Shown here: positions 1 to 8,377 of the stretch, one piece after another
How positions within the stretch are numbered: the first letter of the stretch is position 1
How the letters are laid out: every line of letters begins with the position of its first letter
DNA from: an uncultured Oxalobacter sp.
GTDB taxonomy: Bacteria > Pseudomonadota > Gammaproteobacteria > Burkholderiales > Burkholderiaceae_D
Assembly: GCA_934270705.1 (NCBI GenBank)
Contig: CAKQQG010000010.1
Span: 1-40,269, forward strand
Direction: 5' to 3'
DNA: 40,269 bases
Notes under the pieces: model-generated
What the model was told of the DNA's origin: nothing
Seen by the model: the letters and a program-made list of their open reading frames with translations, nothing else
Databases searched by the model: none
Made by a program: the position numbers and the translations under genes

Positions 1-119
1 TGATGGCGATAGCCCAGCGTATTTCCGGACAGGACTTTTTGCGCCAGCAAGGCTTCGCGCCAGCAAGCCGTCAATCCGCGTGCGTCAAGATAGACAGGGT
101 GCAATGTCCATAGCCGCAT
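1..119 (-). CDS. Pyrimidine-dimer DNA glycosylase, N-terminal part (runs off the window)
   Basis: Reading on the minus strand from the ATG at 119-117 gives 39 codons before the window edge. The product begins MRLWTLHPVYLDARGLTACW and continues through WREALLAQKVLSGNTLGYRH. This is the characteristic N-terminus of the T4 endonuclease V-like family (Pyr_excise), whose members begin MRLWxLHPxYLDxxGL and carry LLAQ(K)VL and GYRHH further on. Family members remove UV-induced pyrimidine dimers by base excision. No strong Shine-Dalgarno is visible (a weak gaagg lies about 18 nt upstream). The gene starts 20 bases after the stop of the MdaB-like gene on the same strand, so the two may be cotranscribed. 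The active-site region beyond residue 39 is not in the window. The identification rests on recognised N-terminal sequence only. Confidence 0.75.
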   Translation of the reverse strand, partial: MRLWTLHPVYLDARGLTACWREALLAQKVLSGNTLGYRH

Positions 120-139
120 GGGGATGCCGGTCTCGACCT

Positions 140-727
140 TCAGGACTGGCCGAACAGCTGTTGCAGGTGTTTCCGGTAGCGCGCGACATCATCGGCGATA
201 TGCGGATGCTTGACGACGTCGTTGCACATGAAGGTGGGCAAGGGCGACATGCCGATGAACTGGTTGGCCTTGTGGAAAGGAAACAGGACGGCCTCGATGC
301 CTTTTCCCTCGAAAAATTCTTCCGGGTCGGTAAAGGCTTCCTGCGGAGCGTTCCATGTGATGGAGAACATGTATTTTTTGCCCTGGAGCAGGCCGCCGGA
401 ACCGTATCGGTGAGCCGCATCGGCACGGGTACGACCATCGCTTGCATAGAGTTTGCCATGTCCTGCCGTGAAAACATCGTCGATATATTTTTTCATGATC
501 CAGGGCGGCGCCATCCACCATGCAGGCGTTTGGTAAATCACGGTATCGGCCCAGAGCAGATTGGCGACTTCCGTTTCGATATCGTAGCCGTCATCGATAC
601 GGGTCGTCCTGACTTCGTACCCGATGTCGCCGAGCGTCTGTTTGGCGATTCCGGTGAGATGGTCATTCAGATTGCCCTGGGAGTTGCCCAGGCGCTTGGA
701 TGCATTGATGATGAAGATGTGGCGCAT
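140..727 (-). CDS. mdaB: NAD(P)H-dependent quinone oxidoreductase, MdaB/flavodoxin-fold family
   Basis: The 195-aa protein begins MRHIFIINASKRLGNSQGNLN, the flavin phosphate-binding start of the flavodoxin-like NAD(P)H dehydrogenase (quinone) fold. It continues with VIYQTPAWWMAPPWIMKKYIDDVFTAGHG, a typical MdaB signature, and its length is normal for MdaB. Family members carry out FAD-dependent two-electron reduction of quinones in the cytoplasm, protecting against redox cycling. The reading frame stays open upstream to 904, but the start at 727 is preferred. It matches the family N-terminus and has a good ribosome site (GAGGAAC, about 6 nt upstream). The next gene on the strand is the pyrimidine-dimer glycosylase. 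The upstream 200 bases show no clear operator. Confidence 0.85.
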   Translation of the reverse strand: MRHIFIINASKRLGNSQGNLNDHLTGIAKQTLGDIGYEVRTTRIDDGYDIETEVANLLWADTVIYQTPAWWMAPPWIMKKYIDDVFTAGHGKLYASDGRTRADAAHRYGSGGLLQGKKYMFSITWNAPQEAFTDPEEFFEGKGIEAVLFPFHKANQFIGMSPLPTFMCNDVVKHPHIADDVARYRKHLQQLFGQS

Positions 728-932
728 GGCGGTTCCTCGCAAAAATTCCGGATCGGCAGGATATTCTGGCATGAGCAACAGGAAATGATCGGCTGTCGCG
801 CCAGTACCTGTCATGATGGGATGTGTTCCGAAAAGAGTATCACATTGCGAAAGAATAGTGCAGTGCCGTGCGGACTTCCCGTGAATGAGGTTGCGACAGG
901 ACAAAGTCCGGGAAGTCCGCCGGAAAAAGGTG

Positions 933-962
933 CCGTTGAAACCGCGGTGACGGTTTCAACGG
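933..962. terminator. 12-bp perfect hairpin, possible terminator
   Basis: CCGTTGAAACCG (933-944) and CGGTTTCAACGG (951-962) are exact inverse complements around a 6-nt loop. On the minus strand the stem is followed after four bases by a run of five T. It may serve as a second, backup terminator after the efflux operon. Confidence 0.5.
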
Positions 963-964
963 GC

Positions 965-996
965 GGGCCGGTTCTGGAAGGACAACCGGCCCTTTT
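965..996 (+). terminator. 9-bp hairpin followed by TTTT, possible terminator reading rightwards
   Basis: GGGCCGGTT (965-973) pairs exactly with AACCGGCCC (984-992) around a 10-nt loop and is followed by TTTT on the plus strand. It would block transcription entering the efflux operon from the left. No plus-strand gene in the window needs it. Confidence 0.4.
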
Positions 997-1027
997 GAAA
1001 AATAAGACCGGACAGGTATCTGTCCGG
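995..1027 (-). terminator. Intrinsic terminator of the efflux operon
   Basis: On the minus strand, just past the stop codon at 1036, CCGGACAG and CTGTCCGG (1020-1027 and 1008-1015) form an 8-bp perfect stem with a 4-nt loop. A TCTTATTTTT tract follows. This is a standard rho-independent terminator layout for the five-gene efflux operon. Confidence 0.75.
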
Positions 1028-1035
1028 AGACAGCC

Positions 1036-2496
1036 TTATGGTTTACCGGTTTCCGCAGGCTGTGCAGTCTGTTCCCAGCCGCCGCCGAGCGCGAGGAAAA
1101 CGGAAATCTGGTCATCCACCAGTTTTGCGGTCGATGCTGCATAGGCGCTTTCATCCGCAGCCAGTGTCCTTTCCGAATCCAGCGTCGAAAGAAAATCGAT
1201 CCGGCCATGACGGTACAGGCGTCTTGCCTGATCGTTGGCGAGCGCACTCTGGTCTCTTGCGGCCTTCAGTGCCGCGTTTCTGTCCAGTTCGCGGGCATAG
1301 GTCGTCAGGGCGCTTTCGGTTTCACGCAGGGCGTTCAGTACCGTGGCGTCGAATCGTGCGAAAGCGGCCTGATGTTCGGCTTCAGCCTGTTTGATACGGC
1401 TGCGTGCCGTGCCGGTATTGGGCAGTGTCCAGGTAATCAGCGGTCCGATACCCCAGCGGAATGTATTGTTGTCGCCGAACGAGGAAAAACGGCTTGTCAT
1501 CCCGCCGGAAAGTCCCAGATTGATGCTGGGGTACAGATCGGCTGTTGCGACACCGATCTGGGCGCTGGCGGCTGCCATCTGGCGTTCGGCCTGACGGATA
1601 TCGGGACGACGGCGCAAAAGAGCGGCACCGTCTCCGACCGGAATCGGTTGCGTCAGTTGCGGCGGTTTGCTGCACTGGCCGACTGTATCGACCAGCGTAT
1701 TGGGCAATTCTCCTGTCAGGACGGCAAGCCGGTACAGCGCCAGTTTTTGCTGTGCTACCAGTGGCGGAATGGCGGCCCGCAGGGCTTCGTGCTGTGCGCT
1801 GGCACGTGAAATATCCATGGCGGTACCGCGCCCTGCAACAGTCAGCTGGGTCGTGATATCGAGAAACTGTTTTTGCAAGTCGGCGGAACGTTCGGCGATA
1901 GTGACGCGGTAGGCGGATGCGCAGGCATCCGCATAGGCTTTGGCGGTATCGGCAGCAACCGTGATGCGTGCCAGATCGTATGCAGCCTGTGCCGCTTCGG
2001 TATCCGCGCTGGCGGCTTCGATACCGCGGGCGATCTTGCCGAACAAGTCGAGCTGATAGGAGATATTGATACCGCTGTCATGTGACCAGCGGTCCGGATA
2101 ACGTTCCGGCAATCCGTCTGCGGCAGCCGAATTGCGCCCGAATTTCGGAGCGGCTTCGATATCCACAGTCGGGATGGTTCCCATTTCGACTTCTTCCAGT
2201 ACGGCGCGGGCACGTGCCAGATTGGCGACTGCTACACGCAAATCCGTATTGGCGACCAGTGCTTTTTCGATCAGCGATGTCAGCACAGGATCATCGTAAA
2301 GTTTCCACCAGTGTTCAGGCAGCGGTTCCTGAACGTAGGTACCGGCCTCGGCGGCGGCAAATGGCTTGGCGGCGTCGGGCTGGTTGATGGTGGCGTTTTC
2401 CGGAATCTTGTAATCCGGGCCGACGGTCATACAGCCGGTCAGCACCGAGCATGCAAGAAGCGGAACAAGACAGGAAAGCAGTTTTTTGTTACACAT
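1036..2496 (-). CDS. RND/MFP-type efflux outer-membrane factor, NodT family lipoprotein
   Basis: A 486-aa TolC-like outer-membrane factor of the NodT/OprM family. The N-terminus is a lipoprotein signal with lipobox LTGC (Cys22), followed by the family motif VGPDYKIP. Two outer-membrane efflux protein repeats follow, with the conserved ALVANTDLRVAVANLARARA and LPNTGTARSRIKQAEAEHQAAFARF stretches. Such proteins trimerise into a channel across the outer membrane and periplasm. The gene is last in the operon, 9 bases after the adaptor gene, and is followed by an intrinsic terminator. It therefore supplies the exit duct for the FUSC/HlyD pump upstream. Confidence 0.92.
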   Translation of the reverse strand: MCNKKLLSCLVPLLACSVLTGCMTVGPDYKIPENATINQPDAAKPFAAAEAGTYVQEPLPEHWWKLYDDPVLTSLIEKALVANTDLRVAVANLARARAVLEEVEMGTIPTVDIEAAPKFGRNSAAADGLPERYPDRWSHDSGINISYQLDLFGKIARGIEAASADTEAAQAAYDLARITVAADTAKAYADACASAYRVTIAERSADLQKQFLDITTQLTVAGRGTAMDISRASAQHEALRAAIPPLVAQQKLALYRLAVLTGELPNTLVDTVGQCSKPPQLTQPIPVGDGAALLRRRPDIRQAERQMAAASAQIGVATADLYPSINLGLSGGMTSRFSSFGDNNTFRWGIGPLITWTLPNTGTARSRIKQAEAEHQAAFARFDATVLNALRETESALTTYARELDRNAALKAARDQSALANDQARRLYRHGRIDFLSTLDSERTLAADESAYAASTAKLVDDQISVFLALGGGWEQTAQPAETGKP

Positions 2497-2505
2497 GGCC
2501 AGTCC

Positions 2506-3417
2506 TTATTGTGCCGGTTTGTCGTTTTTGGCGACGGTGACCTTTTCGGAAGGGAAAACTTCGATAGTGACGGTCTGTCCGGATACCAGTTTGATATTGT
2601 CCGGAATCTTGTCGAATTCGATACGGACCGGAATACGCTGGACAAGGCGGACCCAGTTGAAAGCCGGATTGATGTTTTGCATGAGTTTTCCGCCAGTGGT
2701 CCGTTCACGATCCTCGATACCGCGGGAAATGCTGTGGACGTGACCTTCAAGCACTTCGTCGTCGCTCATGAGACGGACGGTTGCGCGGTCGCCTTCTTCG
2801 ATGTTCGGAAGTTTCGTTTCTTCAAAGTAACCTTCAGCATAGTACGAATTACGATCGACAAGCGCCATGACCGGCGTGCTGACCGTGACATAGGAACCGA
2901 CACGCAAATTGAGGTTGGTGACGATACCGTCCACAGCGGCGATGACCTTGGTACGATCCAGATCGAGTTGTGCCTTGTCCCTGTTGACGATCGCTTCGAG
3001 CAATGCGGCCTGCGCTTCCTCGACACGGGACTGCCCCTGTTCGGTGACTTCTGTTGCGACCAGATCTTTCAGTTCGCGGTTACGTTTCGCTTCGCGGATG
3101 GCTTGAGCCAGGGTGACGCGTGCGGATTCCTCGGCAGCTTGTGCCTGGCGGAGCGCCAGCTCGAAACGCGCGGTATCGATTTCAAAAAGCACGTCGCCGA
3201 CATTGACCGTCTGGTTGTCGATAACGTTGATTTTGGTGACCTGACCGGATACATCCGGAGCGACCTGTACCACGTCGGCCTTGATGCGGCCATCACGGGT
3301 CCATGGGTCGTTCTCATAATGTATCCAGAGACGCCAGCCGATGAACAATGCGGCCAGCACGACAGCCAGGGTGACCAGATAGCGCCTGACAGTGGAAAGG
3401 GAAATTTTGGAAAACAT
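2506..3417 (-). CDS. HlyD/AaeA-type periplasmic adaptor (membrane fusion protein)
   Basis: A 303-aa membrane fusion protein with one N-terminal transmembrane helix (about residues 12-31). It then has the paired lipoyl/barrel-sandwich halves (VVQVAPDVSGQVTKINV near residue 50 and VDGIVTNLNLRVGSYV near 160), a coiled-coil hairpin between them, and a beta-barrel domain. This matches AaeA, the adaptor of p-hydroxybenzoate efflux pumps in E. coli. A TTG two codons upstream would lengthen it, but the ATG at 3417 has a properly spaced GGCAGG and is preferred. The gene starts 2 bases after the DUF1656 stop, implying coupled translation. It bridges the FUSC inner-membrane component and the outer-membrane channel. 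Confidence 0.92.
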   Translation of the reverse strand: MFSKISLSTVRRYLVTLAVVLAALFIGWRLWIHYENDPWTRDGRIKADVVQVAPDVSGQVTKINVIDNQTVNVGDVLFEIDTARFELALRQAQAAEESARVTLAQAIREAKRNRELKDLVATEVTEQGQSRVEEAQAALLEAIVNRDKAQLDLDRTKVIAAVDGIVTNLNLRVGSYVTVSTPVMALVDRNSYYAEGYFEETKLPNIEEGDRATVRLMSDDEVLEGHVHSISRGIEDRERTTGGKLMQNINPAFNWVRLVQRIPVRIEFDKIPDNIKLVSGQTVTIEVFPSEKVTVAKNDKPAQ

Positions 3418-3419
3418 AA

Positions 3420-3629
3420 TCAAGACCTGCCAAGATTAAACAAAGTGACGAAAATTCCGAGTACGACGAGAAACAGCGCGACATCGAACAACGGGGGATG
3501 CCAGACATAGCGGTAAAAACCGATGCGCGCCAGAAAGATGCTGATCAGCCGGGTGGCGACAAGCGCCAGGAGCGATGTGAGCATCAGCCATGGAAAATAC
3601 ATGCCGAAGAAACTGAATTCACCAGTCAT
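3420..3629 (-). CDS. DUF1656 small inner-membrane protein (AaeX-like)
   Basis: A 69-aa protein with two hydrophobic segments (about residues 10-30 and 45-66) and the DUF1656 pattern GxYxPxL...RxGFYRYVWHPPLFDVALFLVVLG. It overlaps the preceding FUSC gene by four bases (ATGA), a translational-coupling arrangement. DUF1656 proteins are encoded almost invariably between FUSC-type pumps and HlyD-type adaptors (AaeX in E. coli). Their molecular role is not established; an accessory subunit of the inner-membrane pump is the usual inference. Confidence 0.9.
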   Translation of the reverse strand: MTGEFSFFGMYFPWLMLTSLLALVATRLISIFLARIGFYRYVWHPPLFDVALFLVVLGIFVTLFNLGRS

Positions 3630-5692
3630 ACAATCTCCTTGGGAATCAGGGTTTGAGGATAATAAGGGGGGGCCTTGGGGAACAGGTCCTGACGGATGCC
3701 GGTAATGGCCGCGATGGCGGCGTTCTGGCGCACTGTCGAGGACATGTGGCAGACGGTTTGCAATGTACGGTCTATCTGTTCGAGCATGGCTTGCTGTTCG
3801 TCCGGTTCATGACCACGTTTGGAAAAATAGTCGGACAGTGCCTGCAAGAGCGGCTGGATATCCACGCCGTTGCGTTCCAGACGCGAGCGCATATGCATGA
3901 GATAGACCATGTTCGTGCCGATACGCAGTTCCCGGAACAGACCGGAGATAATGTTTTCCTTTTCGTCGCCGAAAGCGGAAAGGCGCGGCGCCAGTACGCT
4001 GATCCGGTCGATCATGCGGACGGTCGTCTGGATGACGGACGGCGATTTGGCGGACTGCGACAGGCGGGAGATTTCCTCGGCGATGCTGTTGAGCAGACGG
4101 CGTGTCGTCCATTCCGCGTCGAAGGAGCGGAAAATCATGGCCGAAAGCAGTGCCATGACGATACCGAAGCACTGTGCGAAGGATTGTCCGTTGATGAACG
4201 AGGTGGCGTTTGCCATGTCCAGGTCGTACATGGTCAGGGTTGACCAGATGCCCATCATGAAAATGGTGGCGCCAAGACCTGTGGCGGGGCGTGCCATGTA
4301 TATGCCGACAAGGACGATGCATGGCCCCAGCAGCAGCATGAGCGTTTCGAAGGAATGGGTACTGTACAGCACGATCAGCAGATAGATACCGGCTGGCAAC
4401 AGCGAATAGATCGTGAACAGCAAAACGATTTTCATGGCCCCGACGGAATTGTCGTTCCGGATGAAGGACAGATAGAAAATGCTGGTCATCATCGGAGCGC
4501 AGAAACCGGCGTTCCAGCCGCTGGCGACCCACATGAGGGAAACGATGGTGATAGTGAAAACGGCCGATGCCGAAACGAAAAGCGCCAGTCGGCGGTCCTT
4601 GTGCAATTCAGTCAGCGAAACAGGGGCGGTTTTCGGCATGACGGTCGCCTTGCCGCTGATGCAGGCGTCGATGGCACGGCGCTGGTCCGCACGGCTTTCG
4701 CAATAGGAAATCAGCTTTCCGAGATCGGATGCCAGATGGATGATCATGGTTTCATCCCAGGTGGATTGCGGCGTGATTTTGGGCAATCCGTTCCGGATAC
4801 GTTCCCGAAGCCATTGTGCGCTTTCTGGGGTGGGGTTGTCCTGTACGACCCAGACGGCGATATTGTCCAGCAGATATCGCCAGTATCCCGGAAGCTTGTC
4901 CGCTTTTTGCAGGGTGGAAATACTGTCCTCGATCGAGGAAATCACGGGAATCATGACCGTCAGGCGATCCTGGAGCAGCCTGATATTGGCGACTGCCCAG
5001 CGCTCGTTCGATGCGTCGAATTGCAGGTTGGCGGAAAGTACGCGCAAATCGGTGATGATACGGGTGGCATTGGTGCGCGGCGAACCGTTGTTTGGGGTTG
5101 CCTGTCCCTTGAGGACGGAAGCCATCCACTGACGGATGTTTTTCCAGACTTCGTCCATTCTGCGGACGACGACGGGGCCGACGGAACGCGGAAAGAACAG
5201 GCTGTGCACCACGATGGCGGAAAAAAAGCCGATACCGGTTTCTTCTGCCCGTGCGATAGCCATATCGGTGACGTCCTGGACATTGATCAGCTCGATATCG
5301 CCGATGATGCCGTAAATGATGACCGGTACGGTAAAGCCGGCCACGGTGAAGACATAGGCGTCTGTGGTGCGCTTGAGCATCGAGAAATACATGCAAACAC
5401 CGACCCACAGTGCGATGAGCAAGCAGAGCAAAACGGTGTAGTTGATGAAGGAAATCAGCAGCAGCACGGAGACGACAGTACCGACAAGCGTTCCGATCAG
5501 GCGTGATGATGCGCGCACGAAAACGCTGCCTGACATGGATTGCGAAATGATGCATGTCGCCATCGGTGCCCAGAACGGGCGCGGCAGACCGATCCGCAAG
5601 GCGATATAAAGCGCCATGATCGCGGCCAGCAGGCACCTGAAGGCGAACAACAGTTCGTCGGCAGTCGGTTTTTGCAGAAAAGCCTTCAGCAT
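3626..5692 (-). CDS. FUSC-family inner-membrane efflux protein (AaeB-like), first copy
   Basis: A 688-aa FUSC protein. It has a cluster of N-terminal transmembrane helices (about residues 10-165, with the conserved ALRIGLPRPFWAPM motif) and a long soluble middle. A second transmembrane cluster follows (about 365-515, beginning LALFVSASAVFTITIVSLMWVASGW), then a soluble C-terminus ending in GIRQDLFPKAPPYYP. This two-block organisation matches AaeB, which exports aromatic carboxylic acids. The start overlaps the end of marR by 7 bases and the stop overlaps the DUF1656 start, so the operon order is marR, FUSC, DUF1656, adaptor, channel. A seven-C run (3666-3672 on the plus strand as G) lies in the codons for Ala-Pro-Pro near the C-terminus. 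Substrate is not determinable here. Confidence 0.9.
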   Translation of the reverse strand: MLKAFLQKPTADELLFAFRCLLAAIMALYIALRIGLPRPFWAPMATCIISQSMSGSVFVRASSRLIGTLVGTVVSVLLLISFINYTVLLCLLIALWVGVCMYFSMLKRTTDAYVFTVAGFTVPVIIYGIIGDIELINVQDVTDMAIARAEETGIGFFSAIVVHSLFFPRSVGPVVVRRMDEVWKNIRQWMASVLKGQATPNNGSPRTNATRIITDLRVLSANLQFDASNERWAVANIRLLQDRLTVMIPVISSIEDSISTLQKADKLPGYWRYLLDNIAVWVVQDNPTPESAQWLRERIRNGLPKITPQSTWDETMIIHLASDLGKLISYCESRADQRRAIDACISGKATVMPKTAPVSLTELHKDRRLALFVSASAVFTITIVSLMWVASGWNAGFCAPMMTSIFYLSFIRNDNSVGAMKIVLLFTIYSLLPAGIYLLIVLYSTHSFETLMLLLGPCIVLVGIYMARPATGLGATIFMMGIWSTLTMYDLDMANATSFINGQSFAQCFGIVMALLSAMIFRSFDAEWTTRRLLNSIAEEISRLSQSAKSPSVIQTTVRMIDRISVLAPRLSAFGDEKENIISGLFRELRIGTNMVYLMHMRSRLERNGVDIQPLLQALSDYFSKRGHEPDEQQAMLEQIDRTLQTVCHMSSTVRQNAAIAAITGIRQDLFPKAPPYYPQTLIPKEIV

Positions 5693-6144
5693 GATGTTGT
5701 CTTGTCGCGCCTGATGATTGCCAAACGGAGTTTTTCCAGTACCCGCATTGCCGTTTCGAGTTCTTCGCGGCCGATATCCTGAAACAATGTACGCCGGAAA
5801 GGGCGCATCGCCTGACCGATTTCCCGGACACGCTGACGCCCGTTTTCCGTGAGTGTCAGCAAGCGGGCGCGCCTGTCGTTGGCGTCTTCTTCACGGATGA
5901 GCAGTTCGGCCGCGATAAGCTGGTCGATCACCCTGACGACGGAAGAAGGGTCAAGCCCGAGCGCTTCGGCGACTTCGCCGGGACGGACCCCGTCGCCCAT
6001 CTGGTCGATCATGACGGCAGGCCATGCCGTTGCCTGGGACAAACCATGTTGCGAGGCGACCTTGTCGGCGGACGTTTTATAGGCGCGCGCCACACGTGTC
6101 AAAACGCTCGTAAAACGCATGTATAACTGATCTGACGTTTCCAT
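5686..6144 (-). CDS. MarR-family repressor of the first FUSC operon
   Basis: A 152-aa MarR winged-helix protein: dimerisation helices at both ends and a wHTH around residues 45-110, with the wing sequence REEDANDRRARLLTLTENG. The ATG at 6144 is used because it aligns with the second MarR here (both have exactly 23 residues up to the RAYK motif), although no clear Shine-Dalgarno precedes it. The gene heads the efflux operon and overlaps the FUSC start. A double palindromic site touches its own start codon, fitting autorepression relieved by an aromatic ligand. Function is inferred from family and position. Confidence 0.9.
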   Translation of the reverse strand: METSDQLYMRFTSVLTRVARAYKTSADKVASQHGLSQATAWPAVMIDQMGDGVRPGEVAEALGLDPSSVVRVIDQLIAAELLIREEDANDRRARLLTLTENGRQRVREIGQAMRPFRRTLFQDIGREELETAMRVLEKLRLAIIRRDKTTSC

Positions 6145-6168
6145 TACATGTAAATAATTTGCATGTCA
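6144..6168. promoter_or_regulatory. Probable MarR operator, paired CATG palindromes
   Basis: TTACATGTAAAT (6144-6155) is repeated in inverted form at 6157-6168, with 10 of 12 positions matching around one central base. TTACATGTAA is itself palindromic, and the second half resembles the TTCGCATGCGAA palindrome before the second marR. The site abuts and slightly overlaps the marR start codon, a position where bound repressor would block transcription or initiation. Confidence 0.6.
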
Positions 6169-6244
6169 AATATTAAGGTTTTAAATATTATCATTTCAAT
6201 CAGTTGTGTCAATAGGCCGATGACGGTTTCCGGAAGCGATGTTT

Positions 6245-8377
6245 TTACGGGGTGTTCACAGGGGTATCAGTGCGTAGTTGCGGGATGTTTTCGGCATGTC
6301 GGAAACTGACCGACGAGGGTGAATAGGGGGGGGCATCAGGGAAAAGATCGCGCCGGATACCCGTCAGGGCGGCAATGGCCATGCCCTGCTGGAGACTGGA
6401 GTCCGCATTTGCCATACGGTATAGCGTCGTGTCGATTTCCTCGAGCAATTCTGCCGTGGCGACGTCTTTGAGTTTCTTTTCGTGCCGATAGTATTCCGAG
6501 AGACGTTCCAGTACCGGCCGGACGCTCAGGTTTTTGTTTCCAAGCTTGTTTTCGGTACGCAAAAGACGTGTCATGTTCAGTCCGACGCGCAAGTCGGACA
6601 GGATGTTCGTGGCCGCCATGACGCCGGGATGGTTGGCCATGCCGGTTTTCGTCGCCAGCGCAAGACGGGGAGCCAGCAGGCTGATACCGTCCACCATCTT
6701 GACGGTGACTGCGACGACGGAAGGCGCCCTGACTGCGTGACCGAGTCTGGAAATGTCTTTCCATATGGAATGAACCAGTCGGCGGATAAGCGAATCGACG
6801 CTGGCGCTACGGAATATGGCCATGAAGATGGCTGCCGAACCGACGCCGATGGCCTGGCTGATCTGGGAGTTGATATACGATGTCATGTCGGCCGAACCCA
6901 TATCGAACATGGTCAGGGTCGCCAGTACGGTGAACATGAACGGGATGACCTTGACGGCGGTGGCCGGTTTCGAGAGATAGGTTCCGAACCAGATCAAAAA
7001 CGGCGCAAGCAAGAGCATCAGCATCTCGAAACTGTGTGCGGAAGGCAACAGCCAGAGCAGATAAATGCCGGATACCGGACTGGAGAGCAGGGTACAGTAA
7101 AACTGGGTTTTCAGAATCGGTACCGGATTGTCGAAAGTCGAGAAAAACATGCAGTACATCCCGGCCATCATCGGCGCCGCAAATCCCGTCGGCCAGCCGG
7201 AAGCGGCCCAGAACAGGCAGGAAACGATCATCGACATGGCGGTGGCGAAAGCCGAGGAGAGAGCCAGTTTGCGATCGACGTAAAGTGTCATGGTCGATAC
7301 TTTTTGTTCACGCATTTCGTTCGGTGGCATTTCGCCTTTCAGTCCGACGTTGACCTTTCGGCGCAAATCGAAACAGTCTTCGCAGATATCGACAAGTCGG
7401 TACAGTTCCATTCCAAGATTGGCCAGCAGCATGTCTTCCCAGCGCGATTCGCTGTTCAGTGTCGGGATGAGGCGATCGATGCGCCGTCTCAGGCGAATGG
7501 CGTTTTCGGGACGGTCGTTTTCCGCCCCGCGTGCGATCCATTCGGAAATATCGGTCAGCAGCCTTTGCCATTCGTCCGGCAATTTCCCGTGGTCGCTGTC
7601 GTACAGAACGCGCAAGCGGTCTTCTATCGCCGAGAGGATGGGAACCAGGGTCGAAAAGCGGTCCTGCATCGAACGGACGATATTGGTGGTCCAGCGCACA
7701 TTGGTTGTGTCATAAGGCAGGTGGGTGGACATGATACGCAGTTCGGTGATGATGAGCGCCAGCTTGTTGATATCGAACTGGTTTTCCTTGCCGGTCTGTT
7801 TTGATGTCAGTACATTGTTGACCCATTGCTGCCCGTCGCTCAATACCTGGTCGAGACGTTGCATGATGACGCTGCCGATCCCTTTCGGCAGGACAAGGCT
7901 GTGTACCAGCGTGGAACACAGCACACCCAGAATGATTTCCTCGGAGCGTGCCAGCGCGACATCGAAGATGCTCGAAATATTGAAAGTGGACATGTCCGCG
8001 ATTGCCGGCATGGCGACGAAGCCGACCGTATAGCCGCCCAGCAGGAAAGCATATGAGCGGGGCGTTCTGTCCATGAGCGACATGAACAGGCAAAATCCGA
8101 ACCAGCCACCCATGACCAGCGCGAACATGCCGGTGTAATTGATGAATGTCGGAATCAGGATCACGATCGCCAATGCACCGATGACGGTACCTGTGACACG
8201 GTAGATCGCCTTGGATCGGACGGCACCAGCCAGCGGCTGGGAAACGACGTAGGCGGTCAGTGGCGCCCAGAACGGGCGGGGCAGGCCAATGCGGAACGCC
8301 AGATACAAAGCCATCATGGCGCCGATAAAACTTTTCAGGGAAAAGATGAAGTCTTCCCGGTCAGGCAACTTGATCAT
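6245..8377 (-). CDS. FUSC-family inner-membrane efflux protein, second copy
   Basis: A 710-aa paralogue of the first FUSC protein with the same plan. The N-terminal membrane block begins with ALYLAFRIGLPRPFWAPLTAYVVSQ, a soluble middle follows, the second membrane block begins at LALSSAFATAMSMIVSCLFWAASGW, and the C-terminal motif is IAALTGIRRDLFPDAPPYSP. It overlaps the end of the second marR by 17 bases. Unlike the first copy, it has no DUF1656, adaptor or channel gene after it. It may borrow those of the first operon, 100 bases downstream on the same strand, or work alone. An eight-C run (G at 6326-6333) encodes the Ala-Pro-Pro near the C-terminus. Substrate is unknown; aromatic or organic acids are likely by family. 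Confidence 0.88.
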   Translation of the reverse strand: MIKLPDREDFIFSLKSFIGAMMALYLAFRIGLPRPFWAPLTAYVVSQPLAGAVRSKAIYRVTGTVIGALAIVILIPTFINYTGMFALVMGGWFGFCLFMSLMDRTPRSYAFLLGGYTVGFVAMPAIADMSTFNISSIFDVALARSEEIILGVLCSTLVHSLVLPKGIGSVIMQRLDQVLSDGQQWVNNVLTSKQTGKENQFDINKLALIITELRIMSTHLPYDTTNVRWTTNIVRSMQDRFSTLVPILSAIEDRLRVLYDSDHGKLPDEWQRLLTDISEWIARGAENDRPENAIRLRRRIDRLIPTLNSESRWEDMLLANLGMELYRLVDICEDCFDLRRKVNVGLKGEMPPNEMREQKVSTMTLYVDRKLALSSAFATAMSMIVSCLFWAASGWPTGFAAPMMAGMYCMFFSTFDNPVPILKTQFYCTLLSSPVSGIYLLWLLPSAHSFEMLMLLLAPFLIWFGTYLSKPATAVKVIPFMFTVLATLTMFDMGSADMTSYINSQISQAIGVGSAAIFMAIFRSASVDSLIRRLVHSIWKDISRLGHAVRAPSVVAVTVKMVDGISLLAPRLALATKTGMANHPGVMAATNILSDLRVGLNMTRLLRTENKLGNKNLSVRPVLERLSEYYRHEKKLKDVATAELLEEIDTTLYRMANADSSLQQGMAIAALTGIRRDLFPDAPPYSPSSVSFRHAENIPQLRTDTPVNTP

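Larger units (their letters stand above)
728..1035. other. Intergenic region with three hairpins between an outer-membrane factor gene and mdaB
   Basis: About 308 bases without a supported gene. The part near 1035 carries a terminator for the efflux operon. The middle holds two more perfect inverted repeats (933-962 and 965-992). The remaining 200 bases must include the mdaB promoter on the minus strand, but no convincing -35/-10 pair can be chosen. Open frames crossing this region are shadows. Confidence 0.7.

Noticed and set aside
80..1144. Plus-strand open frame of 354 codons
   Set aside because: Covers mdaB in antisense and crosses the hairpin-rich intergenic region; no domain or ribosome site.
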